Source of the DNA: Polaribacter aestuariivivens
GTDB taxonomy: Bacteria; Bacteroidota; Bacteroidia; Flavobacteriales; Flavobacteriaceae
Assembly: GCF_005885675.1 (NCBI RefSeq)
Contig: NZ_VANR01000002.1
Location: forward strand, 558,001-622,000
Reading direction: 5' to 3'
Length of the DNA: 64,000 nt
The notes beneath the pieces were generated by a model. The model did no database searches. It was not told the origin of the DNA and worked only from the letters and a program-made list of their open reading frames with translations. Position numbers and translations under genes: made by a program. Positions 27,390 through 35,228 of the stretch are shown piece by piece; the first letter of the stretch is position 1; every line of letters begins with the position of its first letter.

Positions 27390-28307
27390 TTATTCTGAAA
27401 CAATGATAAACCACCAATCAAACTGTCCATTACCATCTGTAGTTTTTAATACCAGTTCGTTAGGAACTCCTCTATCTACAATTTGATAGCTATGAGAACC
27501 ACCTGTATAGTATCCTATAAAGCCAATTCCTGTTAAATTGATTGTTTCAACTCCTCCAGGAGCTGTTAAACTAAATGTTGCTGTATAATCACTGTATACG
27601 TAGTTTTCGATATCTGCTCCATTTGGAGATACATTTGTTGACCCTAAATCGTCTATAATATATGGATCACGCCCAAAAATGGTTCCATCTGTATTTAAAC
27701 CTGTTGCATCATTTGTACTGTCTGTAATATGAGTAAACGTTCCATCAGAATTAAAAATATACCTATCATCATACATTCCAACACCTGCCTTTTCATTAGG
27801 TCCAGCTCCATAAAATTCGTTCATAGGTCCACCTACAGAACCTAAACCGAAATGTCCTGGTTTTGCTGATTGAATTTTCCAAGTTTTAGAACCTGTTCCA
27901 TACAATTTATCTAATAATTCTTGTGGTGGTGAATATGTTGATAAAACATCTACTTGAATAGAATTACTTGAACTAGTACCTGCAATTCCAGTAGCTACAA
28001 CAGTAACTGTATAAGTGTTTAAACCTAACGTACTAAAACTGTAGGTATATTCTCCTGAAGTTGCTACGTTTGTATTTCCATTAAAAATATACTGATAAGA
28101 TACTGCATTATCAGCAGTTGCTTTAAAACTCACTACTCCACTTCCATCTCCATTTGGATTGTTTGAATCTGCTCCTACAATATTAGCTGTAATAACAATG
28201 TTGGAAGGAGCTACAATTTCTCCGAATTCATAATCATTTTCTTGACAACCATAAAAACCAATAGTTAAAGAAAATAGTATTATATATAGATTTTTTATTT
28301 TTTTCAT
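27390..28307 (-). CDS. PKD-like surface lipoprotein of the beta-glucan locus
   Basis: A 305-residue lipoprotein (signal MKKIKNLYIILFSLTIGFYGC). Residues about 35-125 form a PKD-like domain with a VGADSNNPNGDGSG motif, closely similar to the N-terminal domain of the adjacent GH16 enzyme. The C-terminal ~170 residues (from LYGTGSKTWKIQSAKPGHFGLG) form a beta-rich domain with many Trp/Tyr/Gly. I do not recognise it by family name, but I recall similar proteins in laminarin loci. No catalytic motif is visible, so a surface glycan-binding role is likely. Confidence 0.75.
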   Translation of the reverse strand: MKKIKNLYIILFSLTIGFYGCQENDYEFGEIVAPSNIVITANIVGADSNNPNGDGSGVVSFKATADNAVSYQYIFNGNTNVATSGEYTYSFSTLGLNTYTVTVVATGIAGTSSSNSIQVDVLSTYSPPQELLDKLYGTGSKTWKIQSAKPGHFGLGSVGGPMNEFYGAGPNEKAGVGMYDDRYIFNSDGTFTHITDSTNDATGLNTDGTIFGRDPYIIDDLGSTNVSPNGADIENYVYSDYTATFSLTAPGGVETINLTGIGFIGYYTGGSHSYQIVDRGVPNELVLKTTDGNGQFDWWFIIVSE

Positions 28308-28318
28308 TTTATAAAATT

Positions 28319-30472
28319 TTAGTTTGTTAAAATTAAATCGTCAAAATAAAAGCTTTCACCTTGACCTCCATTTCCGAAATCTGGAAATAAAATTACATTT
28401 TCGTAATTTATGGAAGTGTTAAAAGATGCTGAAGTTGTTAAATCAAAAGTTAGCTCTTCCCATTGACCAGCAACTGTTGAAGTTGCTTCAATTTCCACAA
28501 AAACAGTTGGATTTCCATTTCCGTCTTTTGGAGAATTAGGGTCTTCTGTTTTAAATAAAATTTTAGTTCCTACTCTTGGAGACCAAACTTTAATTTTAAC
28601 TTTAGTTCCATAGTCAAAGTTAATTGGACCATCTAACGCCATTGAAGCACCTGCCCAAACTTGCGAACCTGATGGTTTTTGGATTTCTAAAACAGTTGCA
28701 CTCGTATTAATTCCAGTTGCATCTGGATTAGAGATGATTGCAGTTGGAAGTGGCCCAAAATTAGGGTCTCCAAAACCTACCCAAGTATATGTTAAACCAG
28801 GAACTTCAAAACTTACTGGTAATTTTATGGATGCAATTTCAATATCATCAAAATAAAACTTTTCACCTTGTCCCATATTTCCGAAATCTGGAAATAAAAT
28901 TACATTCTTATAAGGAATACTAGTACTAAAATTCGCAAAAGTTGTCATATCGAAAGATAATTCTTCCCAAGTGTTAGCAACTGTTGTTGTTGCTTTTACT
29001 TCTGCAAAAACTGTAGGATTTCCATTACCATCTGGTGGTGAAGTTGGGTCTTCCATTTTTAATAAAATATCTGTTCCTACTCTTGGAGACCAAACTTTTA
29101 CAGTAATTGTTGTTCCTGCAGAAAAATCTATTGCTTGGTCTAAAGGCATAGAAGCACCTGCCCAAACCTGAGAGCCAGAAGGTTTTTCAATTTCTAATAC
29201 TGTATTTGTAGTATTGATTCCAGATTTATCTGGATTTGATATAATTGCTGTTGGTATTGGTCCAAAACCTGGGTCTCCAAAACCTGTCCAAGTATAATTT
29301 AAAGTACTTGACTCGAAATTAACTGGTAATTTTTGTAATTCTGATGGTGGTTTGTGGAAATAAAAATTATCTACAAACACTATAGAAGAACCAAATGGAG
29401 TTGCAGTAATTATGTATTGATTAATATCTGCAAAAGATGTTATTCCTGCAGCTGTAAAATCTGCTAATGGAATATCTATACTAGTCCATTCGCCAGTAGT
29501 TGTTGCAACAGCTATTTCTGCCTCAGAGTTATTTGTACCGTTATCAAAACCATCACCTAAAAAGTCTACTAATTTCAATTTGATTTCTGTAGCATTTGGA
29601 GTCCAAACATCTAAGTGAACATGCGTCATTGCACTTGCATCTACAGGATTTGATGTTGTTTCGATACCATTAAAACCTAATGATGTATACTTTTTAGTTG
29701 CATTACCGTTTATCATCACATCTTCAAATGAAGCTTGACTCCAAGACGTGTTCCAAGTATCTACATTTACATTCGTATATGCATCACTAAATAGTGAGAT
29801 TACGTCAGCTGCATTTCTTGAAGGTGGAGCTGGCGCTTCAGTTGTTGGATCTAAAATTTCTGTTACTACAAATTCTTCTGTATACTCAGTAGTTGCAATA
29901 GCACCACCTTTTGCAATAACACTTACAGAATATGTACCCGCTGTTTGATACTGGTATGAAATTGTTTCACCAATATTTCCTGAAACAGATGTTGCACCTG
30001 TTTCTCCTGAGATAAACTCGAATGTGGTTGCAAAATCAGCATTTGCTGTTACGTTTACTTGTTTAGAAACTGCTTTATCATTTTCTATAACTACAACTAA
30101 ATTTTGTGGTGCCTTGAAAGAAACAATTAATTGTTGTGTAACCTCAGAAGTATCACCCAGAGCATTGTAAGCAACTACTTTTACATCAAAAGTACCTTCG
30201 CTATAAGTTCTTTGAACACTTTGTCCGTTAGTAACAGTTTCAGAATCTGTAGTTCCGTCTCCAAAAAATACTTGAAGTTCTTTTGCTCCATCTGCTGTTG
30301 GTGTAATTGTAACTAAACCTGAATTATCTTGCGTAATACTGTAAGTTGCAGCAACATTAGTTGGTGGCTGAATAGAGTCTAAAAAATCTAAGTCTCTAAC
30401 GTTATCTGTACATGCACTTATTACTAAAAGTGCAATTACAATTTTGTATATTATTTTAATTTTTTTCATCAT
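28319..30472 (-). CDS. Large surface glycan-binding lipoprotein with duplicated C-terminal module
   Basis: A 717-residue SusE-position lipoprotein (MMKKIKIIYKIVIALLVISAC). Two PKD-like domains occupy about residues 35-205. A jelly-roll-like module spans about 213-381 (ending SSIVFVDNFYFHK). Two near-identical modules of ~168 residues follow, at 382-550 and 551-717, each opening LPV.FE and ending FYFDD. They share long stretches such as PSGSQVWAGAS and NVILFPDFGN. The fold suggests carbohydrate-binding modules. It follows SusD by 7 bases. It should hold beta-glucan at the surface for the SusCD complex. Confidence 0.85.
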   Translation of the reverse strand: MMKKIKIIYKIVIALLVISACTDNVRDLDFLDSIQPPTNVAATYSITQDNSGLVTITPTADGAKELQVFFGDGTTDSETVTNGQSVQRTYSEGTFDVKVVAYNALGDTSEVTQQLIVSFKAPQNLVVVIENDKAVSKQVNVTANADFATTFEFISGETGATSVSGNIGETISYQYQTAGTYSVSVIAKGGAIATTEYTEEFVVTEILDPTTEAPAPPSRNAADVISLFSDAYTNVNVDTWNTSWSQASFEDVMINGNATKKYTSLGFNGIETTSNPVDASAMTHVHLDVWTPNATEIKLKLVDFLGDGFDNGTNNSEAEIAVATTTGEWTSIDIPLADFTAAGITSFADINQYIITATPFGSSIVFVDNFYFHKPPSELQKLPVNFESSTLNYTWTGFGDPGFGPIPTAIISNPDKSGINTTNTVLEIEKPSGSQVWAGASMPLDQAIDFSAGTTITVKVWSPRVGTDILLKMEDPTSPPDGNGNPTVFAEVKATTTVANTWEELSFDMTTFANFSTSIPYKNVILFPDFGNMGQGEKFYFDDIEIASIKLPVSFEVPGLTYTWVGFGDPNFGPLPTAIISNPDATGINTSATVLEIQKPSGSQVWAGASMALDGPINFDYGTKVKIKVWSPRVGTKILFKTEDPNSPKDGNGNPTVFVEIEATSTVAGQWEELTFDLTTSASFNTSINYENVILFPDFGNGGQGESFYFDDLILTN
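28322..29329 (-). repeat. Tandem duplication of a binding module
   Basis: Codons 382-550 and 551-717 of the surface lipoprotein encode two copies that differ at a minority of residues. Shared landmarks are GFGDP.FGP.PTAIISNPD, VWSPRVGT, DGNGNPTVF and VILFPDFGN. The similarity is also visible in the DNA. Confidence 0.9.
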
Positions 30473-30479
30473 TAATTTT

Positions 30480-31967
30480 TTAGTAATTAGGATTTTGAGC
30501 CCATCTATTTCCAGCTAACTGAATTTCGATTGCTGGAATTGGAAATACTTCATGTTTTCCGGTTACAAAACCGTTTATTTCTTGAGCAGCTCTACCAGTT
30601 CTAACTAAATCGAAAAAACGATGTCCTTCTCCTGCTAACTCTACTCTTCTTTCCTTATAAATGTCTTCTGTTAAGTTTGCTCCAGTTGAAGAAACATTGT
30701 GCAACATATCACCGAAAGCACGTTGTCTAACAAGGTTTAAATATCCTTGTGCTTTAACGTCATTTGGTGTTGTACTTTTATTAAATGCTTCTGCAGCCAT
30801 TAATAAAACATCTGAAAAACGAATTGCTCTGTAATTATTAGGGTTTGTTAAATTTCTGTCTCCCTGAGCTTCAGCGCTTCTTGTTCTTGGTAAGTATTTT
30901 CTGTTAAAATATCCTGTGTGCTCATATCCTTTTTCGAAAGTTGCACCAGTTTGTTGAGACCAAGCTTCAATATCTAAAATTGTAATATCTATTCTTCTAT
31001 CTCCCATTTCAAATGCATCTACTAATTCTTGTACAGGAACATTAAAACTGAAACCTGATGAAAAATCTGGTCCGTTATAACCTCTAACTCCACTAAAACC
31101 AACAGCTACATTTCCTTCACTACATTGTAAACATCCAAAACCTGCTCCTTGAGTTTCTGTATATTGTACCTCAAATACAGACTCTATACTGTTTTCATTT
31201 TCATTTTCGAACAAGTTCATGAATTTTGTAGCGTCTGTTACCAAAGCATGTGGTCCGTTTGAAATTAAATCTTCTAAAACATCTGCAGCTTTATCAAATT
31301 TATTTTGATATAAGTATGCTTTACCTAATAAAGCTTGAGCTGCACCTTTTGTGATTCTACCTGTTTCTGCTTGAATGTATGGTAAAGTTGCAGCGGCAAA
31401 CATTAAATCTTTTTCTATTTGTTCATATATTTCTGCTTTCGGAGTTCTATCTACTTCAAATTGATCACCAAATAATAATCTTTTATCTACAGCTAAAGGA
31501 ACATCGCCAAACCATTTTACCAACTCAAAATAATAGTAAGCTCTTAAAAATCTTGCTTGCGCGATGATTTGATCTTTTCCAGAAAAATCTATATTATCTT
31601 GAAATTCTAAAATATAATTTGCTCTGTTTACTCCTGAGAACATCCATCCCCAAATGTCTCTTAATTGAGCATTTAAAGGAGTATGTGTCATATCATCTAC
31701 TTCTTGGATTCCTAAAACGTCTGTTGCGCTTTCTCCTCCAGCCAATGTATTGTCTGAAGCAATTTCGCCTAAAAGAACATTTAAGTAAGTAGTTTGCAAT
31801 AAATCGTAAGCACCAATTAGTGCATTTTCATAATCTTCTTGAGTATTGAAAAAATCTTCTGAGTTATCTGAAGGTGATTTTACATCTACAAAATCATCAC
31901 TACAAGAGTAACTTATTGTTACTAGTAAAATTAATACTGTATATATTTTTATGTTTATTTTTTTCAT
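30480..31967 (-). CDS. SusD/RagB-like outer-membrane lipoprotein (beta-glucan locus)
   Basis: A 495-residue SusD homologue. ATG 31967 begins the lipoprotein signal MKKINIKIYTVLILLVTISYSC, whereas the frame to 31991 overlaps the SusC stop. SusD hallmarks are the N-terminal SPSDNSEDFFNTQEDYENALIGAYD, the TPR-like helices with QARFLRAYYYFELVKWFGDVPL, and the C-terminal ERRVELAGEGHRFFDLVRTG. It caps the SusC barrel and captures oligosaccharides. Its stop is followed 7 bases later by the surface binding protein gene. In this company the ligand is probably a beta-1,3-glucan. Confidence 0.94.
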   Translation of the reverse strand: MKKINIKIYTVLILLVTISYSCSDDFVDVKSPSDNSEDFFNTQEDYENALIGAYDLLQTTYLNVLLGEIASDNTLAGGESATDVLGIQEVDDMTHTPLNAQLRDIWGWMFSGVNRANYILEFQDNIDFSGKDQIIAQARFLRAYYYFELVKWFGDVPLAVDKRLLFGDQFEVDRTPKAEIYEQIEKDLMFAAATLPYIQAETGRITKGAAQALLGKAYLYQNKFDKAADVLEDLISNGPHALVTDATKFMNLFENENENSIESVFEVQYTETQGAGFGCLQCSEGNVAVGFSGVRGYNGPDFSSGFSFNVPVQELVDAFEMGDRRIDITILDIEAWSQQTGATFEKGYEHTGYFNRKYLPRTRSAEAQGDRNLTNPNNYRAIRFSDVLLMAAEAFNKSTTPNDVKAQGYLNLVRQRAFGDMLHNVSSTGANLTEDIYKERRVELAGEGHRFFDLVRTGRAAQEINGFVTGKHEVFPIPAIEIQLAGNRWAQNPNY

Positions 31968-31977
31968 CTTTTTTGTA

Positions 31978-34900
31978 TTAAAAATTAACATTTATACCTA
32001 ATAAAAAGGTTTTTGGATTTGGATAAAAACCTTGATCTATACCTCCACCAATTGGTGCTCCATTTGATGTAGTTGGGTCATAACCTCTATATTTAGTAAG
32101 TGTAAATAAATTACTTGCAGATAAGTAAAATCTTACTTTATCAAAATCTAATTTTTCTAACGTTTCATTTCCTAAACTATAACCTAACTGAACACTTTGT
32201 AATCTTAAAAAAGAACCATCTTCTACATAAAAGTCAGAAAATAAAGCGTTACCAGTAGCTCCTGTTGTAACTCTTGGAAAAGAGTTGCTTGTTCCAGGGC
32301 CTGTCCATCTATCTAAATAATAAGTTGGTCTGTTTGTTAATGGTAGGTTTCTTTCGTAATTTCTTACAATTTCATTACCAATTGAAGCAAATGCGTAAGC
32401 ATTAAAGTCTAATCTTTTATAATTGAACGAGAAGTTTAATCCCATAGTTACATCTGCAATTGGATCACCTATGTAAGTTCTATCATCTGCATTAATTACT
32501 CCGTCTTCATTTACATCTACAAAACGAATGTCTCCAGGAGATGCATTTGTTTGAGGAGCGTGAGCATTTACTTCTGCTTGTGTTTGAAATAATCCATCAG
32601 TTTTATATCCGTAGAAATATCCTATAGGAAAACCTGCTTCCATTCTTGATGGTGGTTCTTGACCTACTCCAAAACTTCCTCCTTCAATAATTCCTGTTGA
32701 GTTTCCAACGAAAGTAACTTCATTATTTAAAGTTGTAAAGTTGTAGTTTACATTAAAGTTAAAATCTTCTGAGATGATTTCTTTATAACCTATTGAAAAT
32801 TCAAAACCATTATTTTCTACAGTTCCTGCGTTAATAACTGGCACTGAAGAACCTGGTGCAGAAACACCAATAATACCAGATGTTTGCGCTTGAACTAAAA
32901 GGTCTTTAGTGGTTTTCTTAAAATAATCCATCGTAATATTTACTTTATTGAATAATTCTAAATCAACCCCAATATCTAATGGTATTTGTTGTTCCCATTT
33001 TATTTCTGGATTTGAAATAGGACCAATTGCAGTACCTTGTACTAGTGTATCATCAAAAACATATTCAGCTTCTCCATTTAGTACAGATATAAATCTAAAA
33101 CCTGGAATTCTATCATTACCAATAATACCATAACTTGCTCTGAATTTTAAGAAGTTTAACATTTCTGAATCTTTTAAGAAATCTTCTTCAGAAGCAACCC
33201 AACCAACAGATGCTGTTGGGAAAAATCCAAATTTATTCTCTGGACCAAAATTAGATGAACCATCTCTTCTTATTACTGCAGAAACTAAATATTTATTATC
33301 GTAACCATATTGTAATCTTGCAAAGTAAGATAATAAACGACTATCGAAACTTAGGTTTGAACCGTTATTATTATTTTTAAAAATTTCTAAACCATCACCA
33401 TTTGCAATTGTTCCATTTGTAACAACATTGCTTAAACTTGTTCCTGTTGCACTGCTTGTAAGTATTCTATTAAACCTACCTGTAGTTTTAAAAACGGATG
33501 TTCCTATCATTGCTTTTACATCGTGAACATCATTATAAACTCTTTCGTACTTGAAAAAAGTATCAAAAGTATAATCGTAAAAACTTTGTTCAAAATCTAC
33601 AAGATTTGGTATATCTACATTAAAAACGTTTCCATTCCCATAGTTATATAATTGGTTAAATGTTTTTGCACTAGAAACTGCATAATTAGCCTGAAACCTT
33701 GTTTCTGCAGAAAAATAATCTAAGAATGTATAGTTTAAACCATAACTTCCTGAAATTTTATTTACTGTTGTTCTATTTTCTGCATTACTTATTTGAGCTA
33801 ATGGGTTTGCTACTTCTATACCTGTTCCTATAGCTGGTGGTTGTGAGAAATCACCATTTGTAAACACAGGAGTTGTTGGAGGCATATTTGCAGCATTAAA
33901 TAATACTGAACCTAAAGTATTTTCTATTAAATTCTTCTTATTTGTATTTGTATAAATCGTTGATGAACTTAGTTTTAAATTATCTGTAATGTCTGTATCA
34001 AAATTAAATCTAATATTTCTTCTGTTGAAATTTGATTTTCCTCCACCTACAATTCCGTCTTGATCTAAAACTGATAAACCTAATGAATATGTAGATTTTT
34101 CAGTTCCTCTATTTAAAGTATAGTCTATAGCATACATTGGAGCAGTTTCAAAAACCTGATCTTGCCAATTTGTACCTTGCCCTAAACTGCTAATATTAGA
34201 AAATGGTAAAGCTTCACCGTTTGCAGCAAAAGCTTCATTTGCTAACAAAGCATATTCTGTTGCATTTAATAAAGGAATTTCTCTTGTTGTTTGTTGAAAA
34301 CCTACAGACATGTTTAATGTAGATCTAAAATCAGTATTTTTTCTACCAGATTTTGTGGTTACCAAAATAACTCCATTTGCTGCACGAACTCCGTAAATAC
34401 CAGCTGCAGCATCTTTTAGAATATTGATAGACTCAATATCTGAAGGGTTTACTACACTTAAATCTTCAATAACTCTTCCATCTAAAAAAATTAAAGGTCT
34501 ACTATCTCCATTTGTAGAAACACCTCTAATTCTAATATTAGAACCAGCTCCAGGAGAACCAGAGTTTTGAGTAATGTTCACACCAGCAACTTGCCCTTGA
34601 AGTGCTTGCTCTATTCTTGTAGGTTTTAAGTCTTCAATTGTAGCACTAGAAACTACAGAAACTGCACCAGTTACTTCTTTTTTACGTTGTGTACCGTAAC
34701 CAATTACAACAATTTCGTCTAAAGCTTGTGCTTCAACATCTAAAGAAACATTTATTGTAGTACTATTTACTACAACTTCATTTTGCTTATAACCTAAATA
34801 TCTAAATACTAAAATAGCACCAGTATTTACATTTGTTAAGCTGTAAGCTCCATCAAAATCAGTTTGTGTTCCTTTATTTGTTCCTTTGATTATGATACTT

Positions 34901-35019
34901 ACTCCTGGAAGTAAATCTCCAGTTGAAGAGTCTTTAACTACTCCTTTTACATTAACAGTTTGCGCAGTTGCACAAAAACCTATAAAAATTAAGAGTAATA
35001 ATGTGATTTGTTTTCTCAT
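31978..35019 (-). CDS. SusC-like TonB-dependent outer-membrane transporter (beta-glucan locus)
   Basis: A 1013-residue SusC/RagA homologue. A cleavable signal (MRKQITLLLLIFIGFCATAQ) is followed by a carboxypeptidase-regulatory-like domain (VKGVVKDSSTGDLLPGVSIIIKG), the TonB-box-like DEIVVIGYGTQRKKEVTGAVS, and the plug (IRIRGVSTNGDSRPLIFLDG, IYGVRAANGVILVTTKSG). A beta barrel runs to a terminal aromatic (LLGINVNF). It imports oligosaccharides using TonB energy, in complex with the SusD encoded next. It is the first gene of the operon, 209 bases after the regulator stop. Confidence 0.95.
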   Translation of the reverse strand: MRKQITLLLLIFIGFCATAQTVNVKGVVKDSSTGDLLPGVSIIIKGTNKGTQTDFDGAYSLTNVNTGAILVFRYLGYKQNEVVVNSTTINVSLDVEAQALDEIVVIGYGTQRKKEVTGAVSVVSSATIEDLKPTRIEQALQGQVAGVNITQNSGSPGAGSNIRIRGVSTNGDSRPLIFLDGRVIEDLSVVNPSDIESINILKDAAAGIYGVRAANGVILVTTKSGRKNTDFRSTLNMSVGFQQTTREIPLLNATEYALLANEAFAANGEALPFSNISSLGQGTNWQDQVFETAPMYAIDYTLNRGTEKSTYSLGLSVLDQDGIVGGGKSNFNRRNIRFNFDTDITDNLKLSSSTIYTNTNKKNLIENTLGSVLFNAANMPPTTPVFTNGDFSQPPAIGTGIEVANPLAQISNAENRTTVNKISGSYGLNYTFLDYFSAETRFQANYAVSSAKTFNQLYNYGNGNVFNVDIPNLVDFEQSFYDYTFDTFFKYERVYNDVHDVKAMIGTSVFKTTGRFNRILTSSATGTSLSNVVTNGTIANGDGLEIFKNNNNGSNLSFDSRLLSYFARLQYGYDNKYLVSAVIRRDGSSNFGPENKFGFFPTASVGWVASEEDFLKDSEMLNFLKFRASYGIIGNDRIPGFRFISVLNGEAEYVFDDTLVQGTAIGPISNPEIKWEQQIPLDIGVDLELFNKVNITMDYFKKTTKDLLVQAQTSGIIGVSAPGSSVPVINAGTVENNGFEFSIGYKEIISEDFNFNVNYNFTTLNNEVTFVGNSTGIIEGGSFGVGQEPPSRMEAGFPIGYFYGYKTDGLFQTQAEVNAHAPQTNASPGDIRFVDVNEDGVINADDRTYIGDPIADVTMGLNFSFNYKRLDFNAYAFASIGNEIVRNYERNLPLTNRPTYYLDRWTGPGTSNSFPRVTTGATGNALFSDFYVEDGSFLRLQSVQLGYSLGNETLEKLDFDKVRFYLSASNLFTLTKYRGYDPTTSNGAPIGGGIDQGFYPNPKTFLLGINVNF

Positions 35020-35228
35020 GAATTTAAAGAGTTTTAATTTTTGATAAATTTACAGCCTAATTATTATTAAATACATAAAATTAGCCACAACAAAAAACAT
35101 ACACAGCAATATTTTAAGAAATAAATAACGTTTAAGCCTATTAATAAAGAGATTTATTTTTTCTTTAAAAGCCAATAAAACAGCAATGTTGTGGTAATGT
35201 ATAGGTGAAAATAAGTACTGATAAGGTG
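35020..35228 (-). promoter_or_regulatory. Regulatory region upstream of the beta-glucan SusC
   Basis: The only substantial gap inside the locus. It carries CCACAACA (35085-35092) and its perfect inverse TGTTGTGG (35187-35194), plus two direct copies of ACAGCAAT (35103-35110 and 35180-35187). The second ACAGCAAT abuts TGTTGTGG. No TAnnTTTG facing SusC is evident. Confidence 0.45.
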
